Assembly: GCA_905212635.1 (NCBI GenBank)
Contig: CAJMFH010000004.1
Location: 1-64,000 of the forward strand
Origin: an uncultured Lachnoclostridium sp.
GTDB taxonomy: Bacteria; Bacillota; Clostridia; Lachnospirales; Lachnospiraceae
Reading direction: 5' to 3'
DNA: 64,000 nucleotides
The first letter of the stretch is position 1; each line of letters starts with the position of its first letter. Below are positions 32,068-41,186 of the stretch, in pieces. A program made the position numbers and the translations under genes. The notes beneath the pieces were generated by a model. The model saw only the letters and a list, made by a program, of their open reading frames with translations. It was not told where the DNA came from and did not search any database.

Positions 32068-33936
32068 ATGAGCCGTTTACTGGATGAAATAAAAAAAGAA
32101 AATGATATAAAAAACATTTCACCACAGGAATACCGGAGACTGGCGAAAGAGATCCGATTTCAACTGGTGAAAAATGTAAGCCGTACCGGAGGACACCTTG
32201 CTTCGAATCTTGGAGCAGTGGAACTTACAATGGCACTGCATCTCTTTCTTGATTTCCCGAAAGATAAGCTGGTATGGGATGTAGGACATCAGGCATATGT
32301 TCACAAAATGCTTACCGGAAGACTGAAAGATTTCCAAAGTCTGCGTCGTCTGGATGGTTTGAGTGGATTTCCGAAAGTAAGTGAAAATCCGGCGGATACA
32401 TTTAATACCGGTCACAGTTCCACGTCGCTGTCGGTTGCACTCGGACTTGCCAAAGCCCGCGATCTGCGTGGCAGTGATGAAAAAGTAGTAGCGGTCATTG
32501 GAGATGGAGCACTTTCCGGCGGTATGGCATTTGAGGCACTCAACAATGCCGAGCAGATGAAGTCGAATCTGATCATGGTTTTGAATGATAATAAGATGTC
32601 GATCTCCAAAAATGTAGGCGGCATGGCGAGATATCTTGGTAAAGTGCGTACAAACCGCAAATACAATGATTTGAAAGTAAATATTGAAGAACGTCTTGAC
32701 CGCATCCCGAATGTCGGCGTGTCAATGGCGGAAACAATTAAAAATGCGAAAAACTCTCTGAAACATCTGTTTGTACCGGGGATGTTTTTTGAAGAAATGG
32801 GAATCGTATATGTCGGTCCGATCGATGGACATGACGTCGAAAGTATCCTGACTGCGCTGGAAGCGGCTGCACGGATGAAAAACCGTCCGGTTCTGATCCA
32901 TGTAGTGACAAAAAAAGGAAAAGGATACCGGCCGGCAGAAGAAAATCCATCGATTTTTCATGGTGTAGGTCCATTTGATCCGAGAAGCGGCGAAGTACAG
33001 GAAACGGTGGAAGAAACGTATACGGATGTGTTTGGAAACTGGATGATCGAGACGGGAAAAACCCATGAAGAACTGGTATCTGTATGTGCGGCGATGCCCG
33101 ATGGAACCGGAGTGAAGGGATTCGCGGAAGCATTTCCCAAACGGTTCTTTGACGTAGGAATTGCGGAAGAGCATGCGGTAACGTTTGCTGCCGGGCTTAT
33201 GGCTGGCGGACTTCGTCCGGTTGTATCGATTTATTCAACCTTTTTGCAGCGTGCTTACGACCAGATGATCCATGATGTCTGCCTGAACAATCTGCCGGTT
33301 ATCTTTGCCGTGGACCGAAGCGGTATTGTCGGAAGAGATGGGGATACCCATCAGGGAATATTTGACATTTCCTATCTTACCAATATTCCGAATATGACCG
33401 TGATCTCGCCGATGGATAAAGAGGAACTGACCGCGGCACTTGATTTTGCTTATGATTTTGACGGCCCGGTCGCGGTGCGTTATCCACGGGGGGCGGTATA
33501 TAAAAATACACTAACTCATGAAGTGCTGGAGAGGGGAAAAGCGGAAGTTTTGATGAAAGCGCAAAATCCGGAGATTGTCATTTTTGCCGTGGGTGATATG
33601 GTACAAAAGGCACTTCAGACAGCCGGGCATTTTGACGGCAAAGTGACTGTTGTCAATATGCGGTTTGTGAAACCGTTTGACCGTGCTTTGGTAAGAGAGC
33701 TGGCGGTGCAGCATGACATTGTCGTGACGATGGAGGACAGTGAAAAAATCGGTGGTTTTGGACAACAGGTAGAATCCTATCTTATGGAAGAAGGCTGCAT
33801 TCCAAAGAAATTTATCAATTGTTCAGTAGATGATTGTTTTGTGGAACACGGTTCGCCGGAAGAACTGTACGCACGCTATGAAATGGATGCGGAGTGGGTT
33901 GTCGGACAGATCAATGAGGCATTGGAAAGGAAATAA
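32068..33936 (+). CDS. dxs: 1-deoxy-D-xylulose-5-phosphate synthase
   Basis: 622 residues. Thiamine-diphosphate enzyme of the MEP isoprenoid pathway, joining pyruvate and glyceraldehyde 3-phosphate. Visible: WDVGHQAYVHKMLTGR, the TPP motif GDGALSGGMAFEALNNA, GPIDGHD, DVGIAEEHAVTFAAG and DRSGIVGRDGDTHQG. I chose MSRLLDEIKK (32068); an in-frame ATG at 32032 lies inside ispA. The ribosome site is weak, so coupling to ispA is likely. Confidence 0.96.
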   Translation: MSRLLDEIKKENDIKNISPQEYRRLAKEIRFQLVKNVSRTGGHLASNLGAVELTMALHLFLDFPKDKLVWDVGHQAYVHKMLTGRLKDFQSLRRLDGLSGFPKVSENPADTFNTGHSSTSLSVALGLAKARDLRGSDEKVVAVIGDGALSGGMAFEALNNAEQMKSNLIMVLNDNKMSISKNVGGMARYLGKVRTNRKYNDLKVNIEERLDRIPNVGVSMAETIKNAKNSLKHLFVPGMFFEEMGIVYVGPIDGHDVESILTALEAAARMKNRPVLIHVVTKKGKGYRPAEENPSIFHGVGPFDPRSGEVQETVEETYTDVFGNWMIETGKTHEELVSVCAAMPDGTGVKGFAEAFPKRFFDVGIAEEHAVTFAAGLMAGGLRPVVSIYSTFLQRAYDQMIHDVCLNNLPVIFAVDRSGIVGRDGDTHQGIFDISYLTNIPNMTVISPMDKEELTAALDFAYDFDGPVAVRYPRGAVYKNTLTHEVLERGKAEVLMKAQNPEIVIFAVGDMVQKALQTAGHFDGKVTVVNMRFVKPFDRALVRELAVQHDIVVTMEDSEKIGGFGQQVESYLMEEGCIPKKFINCSVDDCFVEHGSPEELYARYEMDAEWVVGQINEALERK

Positions 33937-33939
33937 AGG

Positions 33940-34791
33940 ATGGAAAAAGAACGTCTGGATGTGCTTTTGGTGAATCGGGGGATGGTGGAATCCCGGGAAA
34001 AGGCAAAAGCGGTCATTATGACAGGCAATGTATTTGTCAATGAACAGAGAGAAGATAAAGCCGGACAAAAGTTTCCGGTGGATGTATATATTGAGATCCG
34101 TGGGAAAAAGTTAAAATTTGTCAGCCGTGGCGGCTATAAACTGGAAAAGGCATTGCAGGTATTTCCGATCACGCTGACAGATCTTACCTGTATGGATGTA
34201 GGAGCCTCTACGGGCGGATTTACGGACTGTATGCTGCAAAATGGCGCCAAATTTGTCTATTCGATCGACGTCGGTACGAATCAGCTTGCCTGGAAACTGC
34301 GGCAGGATGAGCGCGTGCGTTCCATGGAAAAAACAAATATCCGGTATGTGACGCCGGAAGATGTCGGAGAACTGGTCGATTTTGTATCGATTGATGTGGC
34401 ATTTATTTCGCTGACAAAGGTGCTGGAGCCAATCTGGCATCTGATGAAAGACGGGGCGCAGATGGTATGTCTGATCAAACCGCAGTTTGAGGCAGGAAGA
34501 GAAAAAGTCGGAAAGAAAGGCGTTGTGCGGGATCTTGCCGTTCACAAAGAAGTGATGGAGCAGGTCATTTCCTATGCAAAAAGTCTTGGGTTTTGGATCA
34601 GGGGACTTGATTTTTCGCCAATCCGGGGGCCGGAAGGAAATATTGAATATTTATTATATATCCAAAAAATGGAAAATGGAGCAACTACATTTTCCGAAGA
34701 AGAGTGGAATGAGTGGCAGAAGACGATGGATGAAACAATCGAAGCGGCACAGGAACATGCCGTAAAACATGCGGAGGATATATCGGGATGA
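33940..34791 (+). CDS. tlyA: TlyA family rRNA 2'-O-methyltransferase
   Basis: 283 residues. An N-terminal S4 RNA-binding domain (RLDVLLVNRGMVESREKAKAVIMTGNVFVN) is followed by an FtsJ-like methyltransferase with the SAM motif DVGASTGGFTDCML. In mycobacteria TlyA methylates 16S and 23S rRNA; some members are called hemolysins, a name not supported by this sequence. Three bases after dxs and overlapping nadK by 4. Confidence 0.92.
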   Translation: MEKERLDVLLVNRGMVESREKAKAVIMTGNVFVNEQREDKAGQKFPVDVYIEIRGKKLKFVSRGGYKLEKALQVFPITLTDLTCMDVGASTGGFTDCMLQNGAKFVYSIDVGTNQLAWKLRQDERVRSMEKTNIRYVTPEDVGELVDFVSIDVAFISLTKVLEPIWHLMKDGAQMVCLIKPQFEAGREKVGKKGVVRDLAVHKEVMEQVISYAKSLGFWIRGLDFSPIRGPEGNIEYLLYIQKMENGATTFSEEEWNEWQKTMDETIEAAQEHAVKHAEDISG

Positions 34792-35606
34792 GTGTGTATT
34801 ATCTTATCGTAAATGAAGAAAAGGATTCCGGATGCCAGGTGGCAAAAGGGATACAGGCTTATATGCAGGAAGCGGGACACCGCGTCGTCATTCAGTCTCA
34901 CGATGCCATTGACATTCAGGAAAAAGCGGATATGGCAATTGTTCTTGGAGGAGATGGCACAGTGATCGCGGCGGCGAAAAAGATCGCGGGCGAAGAAATT
35001 CCGATTCTTGGAGTGAATCTGGGTACACTGGGATTTTTGACGGAAATCGAAAAACCGAAGATCTATCCGGCACTGGATGCTGTGATGTCAGGAAATTATA
35101 CCATTGAAAAACGCATGGCATTGTCAGCAGAGGTGCAGAACACGGGAGAAACTTTCTTCGCCGTCAATGAGATTGTTGTCGGAAAACGGGATTTTGGAAG
35201 AATGGTGACGACAAGTGTTTCGGTAGACGAAGAATGGATGGACAGTTATGTCGCGGATGGTGTGCTGATCGCGACACCGACAGGATCAACTGCCTATAAT
35301 CTGTCTGCCGGAGGCCCCATCTTATCACCGGCGATGGAAGCCGTTGTCATTACGCCAATTTGTCCGCATTCGTTTAACAAGCGGAGTGTAGTGGTTTCTT
35401 CGCAGGCGGAGATTTGTGTAAAAGTGGAAAAGACGAGAGAGAGTTATGTCGATGAAGCGTCGGTCCGCTGTGATGGAGAAGTGTGTGCGGCAATTGAGAC
35501 AGGAGATGTGATCCGCATTCGAAAAGCGGAGCTTCCGTTTGAAATGGTATGTGTCAGAGAAGTCGGCTTTTATCAGAAAATGCGAAGCAAACTGAACCGC
35601 ACATGA
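34788..35606 (+). CDS. nadK: NAD kinase
   Basis: 272 residues. Phosphorylates NAD to NADP. The GGDGT motif (VLGGDGTVIAAAK) and the second conserved region (TPTGSTAYNLSAGGPILSP) are intact. Typical length. Member of the tlyA-nadK-argR order common in Clostridia. Confidence 0.95.
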   Translation: MSVYYLIVNEEKDSGCQVAKGIQAYMQEAGHRVVIQSHDAIDIQEKADMAIVLGGDGTVIAAAKKIAGEEIPILGVNLGTLGFLTEIEKPKIYPALDAVMSGNYTIEKRMALSAEVQNTGETFFAVNEIVVGKRDFGRMVTTSVSVDEEWMDSYVADGVLIATPTGSTAYNLSAGGPILSPAMEAVVITPICPHSFNKRSVVVSSQAEICVKVEKTRESYVDEASVRCDGEVCAAIETGDVIRIRKAELPFEMVCVREVGFYQKMRSKLNRT

Positions 35607-35625
35607 TGAGAGGAAGAGTGGCAGC

Positions 35626-36111
35626 ATGAAAAAGAAGCGACAGGAACAAATTATTGAAATTATACAAAATCATGAAGTGGAGACGCAGGAAGATCTTGCC
35701 AGATATCTGACGGAAGCAGGGTATGCCGTGACACAGGCGACGGTTTCCCGCGATATCCGGGAATTGTCATTGGAAAAAGTTCCCGGTCAGAAGGTGCGCC
35801 AAAAATATGCGATGCGGAGTGCGATTCCGGTGACGACGGAGATCAAACATCCCGCAGCACAGCCGGCAAACCGGTATGCGACGCTTCTTCAAGATGGTAT
35901 TGTTTCGATGGAACAGGCGGGAAATCTGCTTGTTATAAAAACCGCAGTCGGTATGGCGATGGCGGTTGCAGCGGCACTAGATGCGATGGAAATCGAAGGA
36001 ATTATCGGCTGTATTGCCGGCGACGACACAATCATGTGTGCCGTAAAAACAGAAAAAATGGTTCAAAACGTCATTGATAATCTGCAAAACTTGATTCTTC
36101 AGATAAAATGA
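35626..36111 (+). CDS. argR: Arginine repressor
   Basis: 161 residues. N-terminal winged helix (TQEDLARYLTEAGYAVTQATVSRDIRELSLEK) and C-terminal hexamerisation and arginine-binding domain (IIGCIAGDDTIMCAVKT). It probably represses arginine synthesis, possibly including argH at 42384, where I could not recognise a clear ARG box. recN, the usual next gene in Clostridia, is absent; yebC follows. Confidence 0.94.
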   Translation: MKKKRQEQIIEIIQNHEVETQEDLARYLTEAGYAVTQATVSRDIRELSLEKVPGQKVRQKYAMRSAIPVTTEIKHPAAQPANRYATLLQDGIVSMEQAGNLLVIKTAVGMAMAVAAALDAMEIEGIIGCIAGDDTIMCAVKTEKMVQNVIDNLQNLILQIK

Positions 36112-36157
36112 TGTATGATATAGAATACAAAGGTAACAAAGTTTAAGGAGGCTAACC

Positions 36158-36886
36158 ATGTCAGGACATTCAAAATTTGCTAATATTAAGCATAAAAAAG
36201 AGAAAAACGATGCTAAGAAAGGAAAAATCTTTACCGTAATCGGCCGAGAGATCGCCGTAGCAGTCAAAGAAGGCGGCCCGGATCCAAATAATAACAGTAA
36301 ACTTCGTGATGTTATCGCCAAAGCAAAAGCGAATAACATGCCAAATGATACGATCGATCGTGGAATCAAAAAGGCAGCAGGAAACGTCGATGCGGTAAAT
36401 TATGTAAATATTACATACGAAGGATATGGCCCAAGCGGAACAGCAATCATCGTAGAAGCACTTACCGACAACAAAAACCGTACTGCTTCCAATGTACGTA
36501 ACGCCTTTACTAAAGGAAACGGAAATGTCGGAACGACAGGCTGTGTATCTTATATGTTTGATACGAAAGGCCAGATCATCGTAGACAAAGAAGAATACGA
36601 GACGGATGCTGATGAATTTATGATGCTCGCACTGGATGCCGGCGCAGAAGATTTTAACGAGGAAGAGGACAGTTACGAAATCCTTACCGATCCGGATGAT
36701 TTCAGTCAGGTGCGTGAAGCCTTGGAAAAAGAAGGCGTTCCGATGGCTCAGGCAGAAGTAACCATGATCCCGCAAAATTATGTAGAACTGACAAGCGACG
36801 AGGACGTGAAAATGTTCAACCGCATCATGGATCTTCTTGATGAGGACGACGATGTACAGGCAGTATATCACAATGTAGAAGAATAA
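36158..36886 (+). CDS. yebC: YebC/PmpR family protein
   Basis: 242 residues. [52 protein letters not shown] and [11 protein letters not shown] are diagnostic. The family was annotated as transcription regulators; some members (TACO1, YeeI/YebC2) have been shown to act on ribosomes translating proline stretches. AAGGAGG precedes the ATG. A hairpin terminator follows. Confidence 0.94.
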   Translation: MSGHSKFANIKHKKEKNDAKKGKIFTVIGREIAVAVKEGGPDPNNNSKLRDVIAKAKANNMPNDTIDRGIKKAAGNVDAVNYVNITYEGYGPSGTAIIVEALTDNKNRTASNVRNAFTKGNGNVGTTGCVSYMFDTKGQIIVDKEEYETDADEFMMLALDAGAEDFNEEEDSYEILTDPDDFSQVREALEKEGVPMAQAEVTMIPQNYVELTSDEDVKMFNRIMDLLDEDDDVQAVYHNVEE

Positions 36887-36921
36887 AGGTAACGGAATAG
36901 TTGCATAAGAGGATAGAAAAT

Positions 36922-36957
36922 GGGGCTGCCGTACTAATTATTTAGTGCGACAGTCCT
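36922..36957 (+). terminator. Probable terminator after yebC
   Basis: GGGGCTGCCGTACTAA pairs with TTAGTGCGACAGTCCT around a 4-base loop, with a few mismatches, followed by an AT-rich rather than pure T tract. Confidence 0.6.
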
Positions 36958-36983
36958 ATTATAATATAAAAATTGTACATTTT

Positions 36984-37012
36984 TGTAATCTTTCTTTTTC
37001 TGAATCGTCTAA
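36984..37012 (+). promoter_or_regulatory. ECF-type promoter before the sigma factor gene
   Basis: TGTAAT (36984-36989), 16-base spacer, CGTCTAA (37006-37012). The CGTC -10 with a TG(A/T)AA-like -35 is the pattern of ECF sigma promoters, which suggests that this sigma factor transcribes its own operon. Confidence 0.6.
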
Positions 37013-37052
37013 TTTATAAATCCCAATAAATGTAAGGTGGTGAGAACAACGG

Positions 37053-37562
37053 ATGAAACTGACGGAGAAATCTTTTGATCAGATATATCAAAAGTATGCC
37101 AAGATGATCTATGCCTTTGTTTTACAGTTATGCAAAGATCCTGTGACAACGGATGACATCGTGCAGTCAACCTTTTTGAAAGCGATTGAGCATGCAGAGG
37201 AGTTTGAAGGAAAATGCGAAGTGTCTACATGGCTGTGCCGTATTGCGCGGAATCTCTGGCTGGATCTGTGCAAAAGGGCAGAACAGAAAAATGTGCCGTT
37301 TGAAAAGAAGCATGAACCACAGAGTGATGAAGAAGTTTTGGGACAGATTGTCAAAAAAGAGGAGACAGCGTGGCTGCGAAAACAGATACATAATTTACCG
37401 GAGCCATATAAGGAAGTAGTTTTGCTTCGAGCTTTGGGAGGCTTATCGTTTCATGAGATTGGTGAGATATTTGAAAAGTCAGAAAACTGGGGAAGAGTAA
37501 CTTATTACCGGGCAAAAGAAAAATTGCGGGAAAGAGCAGATTCAGAAAATGCAGGGAGGTAG
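37053..37562 (+). CDS. ECF-type RNA polymerase sigma factor
   Basis: 169 residues. Region 2 (FDQIYQKYAKMIYAFVLQLCKDPVTTDDIVQSTFLKAIEH) and region 4 (LPEPYKEVVLLRALGGLSFHEIGEIFEKSENWGRVTYYRAKEKL) are present; regions 1 and 3 are absent, as in the ECF group. The next gene, 4 bases later, is its zinc-finger anti-sigma factor. The promoter upstream looks self-recognised. The signal is unknown. Confidence 0.9.
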   Translation: MKLTEKSFDQIYQKYAKMIYAFVLQLCKDPVTTDDIVQSTFLKAIEHAEEFEGKCEVSTWLCRIARNLWLDLCKRAEQKNVPFEKKHEPQSDEEVLGQIVKKEETAWLRKQIHNLPEPYKEVVLLRALGGLSFHEIGEIFEKSENWGRVTYYRAKEKLRERADSENAGR

Positions 37563-37566
37563 AGCG

Positions 37567-38754
37567 ATGAAATGTAATATAATAGAAGATTTATTGCCGG
37601 AGTATACAGACGGAATGTGTCAGCCGGAGACAGCAGAAGAGATTGAAAAGCATTTGAGAGAATGCAGCAGATGTCAGGAAAAATTTGAACGGATGCAGAA
37701 AGATACAGTAGAAACGGAATTACGAAATCTGGAAGGACTGGAAGATATCCAGCCATTTCAAAAAATTTCAAAGGTATTAAAAAGAAATCGAATGAAAAAA
37801 ATTGCTGCCATGCTGGTGTTGGTTGTGGTATGTGCGTTATTTGGCACGCTGACCGTGGGACAGATTTTTCCGGAATTGCCGTGCCCGAGTTATGACAGTC
37901 TGATGTATAGGCATGCGGCAAAAAAAGTTGCAGGACAATTTGTCAATGGCGAGATAGAGAAAGTTCTTGGCGGGATGAATGTACAACTGACAAGCCAGCA
38001 ATATGTCAATCAAAAAGCACTTTTTGCGGATGTGGCGGCGCAGCTTACACAATTGCATCAGAAAATTTTTGCCGGAAAAGAGACATCGGTAACGGTGGAC
38101 GATGTCTGCTATGAAGGCGCTGAAAACGCCAGTGAACCGGAAGCGTATGAAAAGAACGGATATGATGTCAGTGTTACGATCACTTGTGGAGAGGAACCAA
38201 TTCTTTTGGAACTTCTCTTTTATAACCGCAGCAGTTATGTGATACGAAATATTCAGGGAAACGGAAATGCTGCGGCAGAGATGCAGGCGTATCTTGACTT
38301 TTATTACAATGCCAGCCGTTCGGATAATTTGGGAAAATACTTGACAAATGAAAGGATTTCGGAGCAAAATAAAGATAATCTGTCCGAGGATAAAACAGAA
38401 AAGAAGGCAGCGATGTTTTTTGTAGAAGACTGCAAAAAGAATCCGGTGAAAGATGCCGAAACAGAAGTTTCCGCGTATCAGGAAAAAACTGGAAAACGTT
38501 TATATGATATCCTGAGCCGGTGCCGGCAAAATTCATTTTGTCTGACCGATGGAAAATATAATTCAGAGAAGAATGCCTATGACAGTGAATTATATTGGAA
38601 AGTGTTTGATGAAAATGGGAAAAAATGTATTTTGATCCAAAAGTTCCTTTACGGACCGATGGGATATCAAGCACTGGATGTAAAAGAAATTCAGGCAGAA
38701 GCCGGTTTCGATGCGGAATTACAGCAAAAAATAGAACACATTTTTACCTCCTGA
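37567..38754 (+). CDS. Membrane anti-sigma factor with zf-HC2 domain
   Basis: 395 residues. An N-terminal zinc-binding anti-sigma domain (CNIIEDLLPEYTDGMCQPETAEEIEKHLRECSRCQEKFE) with the H-x3-C-x2-C motif in HLRECSRC, one membrane helix (about 80-98, IAAMLVLVVVCALFGTLTV), and a large extracellular domain of about 290 residues with no family I recognise. It should hold the preceding sigma factor at the membrane until an envelope signal arrives. GGAGG is at 37555-37559. Confidence 0.88.
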   Translation: MKCNIIEDLLPEYTDGMCQPETAEEIEKHLRECSRCQEKFERMQKDTVETELRNLEGLEDIQPFQKISKVLKRNRMKKIAAMLVLVVVCALFGTLTVGQIFPELPCPSYDSLMYRHAAKKVAGQFVNGEIEKVLGGMNVQLTSQQYVNQKALFADVAAQLTQLHQKIFAGKETSVTVDDVCYEGAENASEPEAYEKNGYDVSVTITCGEEPILLELLFYNRSSYVIRNIQGNGNAAAEMQAYLDFYYNASRSDNLGKYLTNERISEQNKDNLSEDKTEKKAAMFFVEDCKKNPVKDAETEVSAYQEKTGKRLYDILSRCRQNSFCLTDGKYNSEKNAYDSELYWKVFDENGKKCILIQKFLYGPMGYQALDVKEIQAEAGFDAELQQKIEHIFTS

Positions 38755-38772
38755 AGGAAAGGACGATAGAAT

Positions 38773-39303
38773 ATGCCAACATGGAATTCACGTGGTCTGC
38801 GGGGATCATTTTTGGAAGAACTTGTAAATATGACAAATGAAAAATATCAGACACAGAATCTGGCGCTGGTACAGAAAATTCCGACACCGATCAAACCGAT
38901 CAACATTGATCAGGCAACCAGACATATTACACTTGCGTATTTTGAACAGAAAAGTACGGTCGATTATATCGGAGTCGTGCAGGGAATTCCGGTCTGTTTT
39001 GATGCCAAAGAATGTATCGAAGACCGTTTCCCGCTCAGCAATGTACATGAACACCAGATGAAATTTATGGAACAATTTGAAAGTCAGGATGGCATTGCTT
39101 TTTTGCTTATTTATTTTAAAAACAGGGAAAAATATATGTATCTTCGTTTTCAAAAATTATTGGAATTCTGGCAGCGGATGGAGCAGGGCGGAAGGAAAAG
39201 TTTCACGATTGATGAGATGGAACCGGAGTTTGAGATCTCTACGTATTCGGGAACCTTTCTGCATTACCTGGAACCGTTGCAGAGAGATTTGCAGCAGCGT
39301 TAA
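38773..39303 (+). CDS. recU: Holliday junction resolvase RecU
   Basis: 176 residues. Structure-selective nuclease that resolves four-way DNA junctions in Firmicutes. STVDYIGVVQGIPVCFDAKEC carries the catalytic Asp, Glu and Lys (VDY...DAKE), and FPLSNVHEHQMKFM the conserved His/Gln. Similar in length and motifs to Bacillus RecU. The usual partner, a PBP1-like gene, is not adjacent. It lies 18 bases after the anti-sigma gene and could belong to the ECF operon. Confidence 0.87.
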   Translation: MPTWNSRGLRGSFLEELVNMTNEKYQTQNLALVQKIPTPIKPINIDQATRHITLAYFEQKSTVDYIGVVQGIPVCFDAKECIEDRFPLSNVHEHQMKFMEQFESQDGIAFLLIYFKNREKYMYLRFQKLLEFWQRMEQGGRKSFTIDEMEPEFEISTYSGTFLHYLEPLQRDLQQR

Positions 39304-39384
39304 AATTTGGCAGTAATTACCAGAATGAAATAAACCTTCGTGGGTACAATAGTATCAGATAACCGAGTGGCTTACATGAAAATA

Positions 39385-39433
39385 TTTCGATGACGGAATG
39401 TTTTCAGACAAAAGACATTCCGTTATCACTTAC
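39385..39433 (+). promoter_or_regulatory. Hairpin in the leader of the spore protein gene
   Basis: ACGGAATG and CATTCCGT form an 8-bp stem with a 15-base loop, ending about 40 bases before the ATG. No T run follows, so it is probably an mRNA-stabilising leader hairpin rather than the recU terminator. A sporulation promoter may be near GTACAATAGTATC (39344-39356), but I cannot assign the sigma factor with confidence. Confidence 0.4.
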
Positions 39434-39466
39434 GATAAATACAAAAAAACACGGAGGTGAAATGTT

Positions 39467-39661
39467 ATGAGTAAAACAGCAAGAATGGAAGTACCACAGG
39501 CTAAAGATGCTATGGACAAATTCAAGATGGAGGTTGCGTCTGAACTTGGCGTAAACTTGAAAGAGGGTTACAATGGTGACCTCACATCTAAAGAAGCAGG
39601 AAGCATCGGTGGCGAAATGGTGCGTCAGATGATCAAAAAACAGGAAGAGTCTATGCGTTAG
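39467..39661 (+). CDS. Small acid-soluble spore protein, alpha/beta type
   Basis: 64 residues. EVASELGVNLKEGYNGDLTSKEAGSIGGEMVRQMIKKQEE matches the two conserved SASP segments, including the germination protease cleavage region (KFKMEVASELG). These proteins coat and protect forespore DNA. CGGAGGTGA precedes the ATG. A strong terminator follows, so it is monocistronic, as usual. Confidence 0.95.
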   Translation: MSKTARMEVPQAKDAMDKFKMEVASELGVNLKEGYNGDLTSKEAGSIGGEMVRQMIKKQEESMR

Positions 39662-39695
39662 TCAAGACTAACCCTGCGATGAGATCGTAAAAAAG

Positions 39696-39732
39696 ATAGT
39701 CCTTCGGAAATTGTCCGGAGGGCTATTTTTTT
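39696..39732 (+). terminator. Terminator of the spore protein gene
   Basis: ATAGTCCTTCGGA pairs with TCCGGAGGGCTAT (G-U pairs allowed), followed by seven T. Confidence 0.85.
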
Positions 39733-39812
39733 GTAGACAGCGCAGATGAAAAAAGATATAATAGTATCAAGACAAAAGGGGAAACCCGCAAGAATGAAAT
39801 GGAGGATACATA

Positions 39813-41168
39813 ATGGGATTAATTAAAGCAATCGGAGGGGCAATCCGCGGTACGATGGCAGATCAGTGGAAGGAATATTTTTACTGTGATGCGATGGAAG
39901 CGGATGTTCTTGTGACGAAAGGACAGAAGAGAAAAAGCGGAAAATTTGGTACATCCAATAAAGGAAATGACAATATCATTTCCAATGGATCCGTGATCGC
40001 TGTCAATGAAGGACAGTGTATGATCATTGTAGATCAGGGAAAAGTCGTTGAATTTTGCGCAGAAGCAGGCGAATTTATGTATGATACTTCGACAGAACCA
40101 AGTTTGTTCTGTGGAGATTTGGGAGATACGATCAAACAGACATTTTCTACGATCGGAAAACGTTTTACTTTTGGCGGTGATACCGGAAAAGACCAGCGCG
40201 TATATTTCTTTAATACGAAAGAAATTATGGGAAATAAATACGGCACAGCCAATCCGATCCCATTCCGTGTGGTAGATACCAATATCGGACTGGATGTTGA
40301 TATCTCGGTGCGCTGCAATGGAGAATATTCTTATAAAATTTTTGATCCGATCTTATTCTATACCAATGTGTGCGGAAACGTAACGGATGAATATACCAGA
40401 GATGAGATTGATTCGCAGCTGAAAACCGAGCTTATGACGGCGTTGCAGCCGGCATTTGCGAGAATTTCAGAACTTGGAATCCGTTACAGCGCAGTTCCGG
40501 CACATACGAAAGAGGTTGCAGATGCGCTGAATCAGGAATTGTCAGAGCAGTGGGGGAAACTTCGTGGACTTCAGATTGTTGCTTTTGGTGTCAATACGAT
40601 CAAAGCATCCGAAGAAGACGAGCAGATGATCAAAGAGATGCAGAAAACTGCCGTACTCCGTAATCCGAATATGGCAGCAGCGACACTTGCCGGTGCGCAG
40701 GCAGAGGCGATGAAAGCGGCCGCTTCCAATACCGCGACAGGTCCGATGATGGCATTTGCCGGTATGAATATGGCGACACAGGCAGGCGGACTCGATGCCA
40801 ATTCTTTATTTGCGATGGGAGCACAGCAGCAGGCAGCCGCTCAGGCACAGCCGGTTCAGCCGCAACAGGCAGCGCAGCCACAGGCGCAGGCAGCAGAAGG
40901 CTGGACTTGTTCTTGTGGAAAGACCGGAAATACAGGAAAATTCTGTATGGAATGTGGCTCACCAAAACCGGAAGAACCAGCGGGCTGGACTTGTTCCTGT
41001 GGAACCCTGAATCAGGGAAAATTCTGTATGAACTGTGGAGCAAAGAAACCGGAAGGGGCCCCATTGTATCGCTGTGATAAATGTGGCTGGCAGCCGGAAG
41101 ATCCACATCATCCACCGAAATTCTGTCCGGAATGCGGGGATATTTTTGATGAAAATGACATCCAGTAA
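39813..41168 (+). CDS. SPFH-domain protein with C-terminal zinc ribbons (YdjI-like)
   Basis: 451 residues. The N-terminal part (MGLIKAIGGAIRGTMADQWKEYF, VNEGQCMIIVDQGKVVEFCAEAGEF, RVVDTNIGLDVDISVRCNGEYSYKI) is a Band7/SPFH-type domain of the YdjI/virion-core-like group. A Gln/Ala-rich linker (about 345-365) follows, then three Cys-x-Cys or Cys-x2-Cys zinc-ribbon repeats (CSCGKTGNTGKFCMECG, CSCGTLNQGKFCMNCG, CDKCGWQ...CPECG). In Bacillus, YdjI helps recruit a PspA-like protein to membranes. No PspA gene is near. The next gene is a zinc-ribbon membrane protein. Confidence 0.82.
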   Translation: MGLIKAIGGAIRGTMADQWKEYFYCDAMEADVLVTKGQKRKSGKFGTSNKGNDNIISNGSVIAVNEGQCMIIVDQGKVVEFCAEAGEFMYDTSTEPSLFCGDLGDTIKQTFSTIGKRFTFGGDTGKDQRVYFFNTKEIMGNKYGTANPIPFRVVDTNIGLDVDISVRCNGEYSYKIFDPILFYTNVCGNVTDEYTRDEIDSQLKTELMTALQPAFARISELGIRYSAVPAHTKEVADALNQELSEQWGKLRGLQIVAFGVNTIKASEEDEQMIKEMQKTAVLRNPNMAAATLAGAQAEAMKAAASNTATGPMMAFAGMNMATQAGGLDANSLFAMGAQQQAAAQAQPVQPQQAAQPQAQAAEGWTCSCGKTGNTGKFCMECGSPKPEEPAGWTCSCGTLNQGKFCMNCGAKKPEGAPLYRCDKCGWQPEDPHHPPKFCPECGDIFDENDIQ

Positions 41169-41186
41169 AGAGAATGGAGGAAAAAA

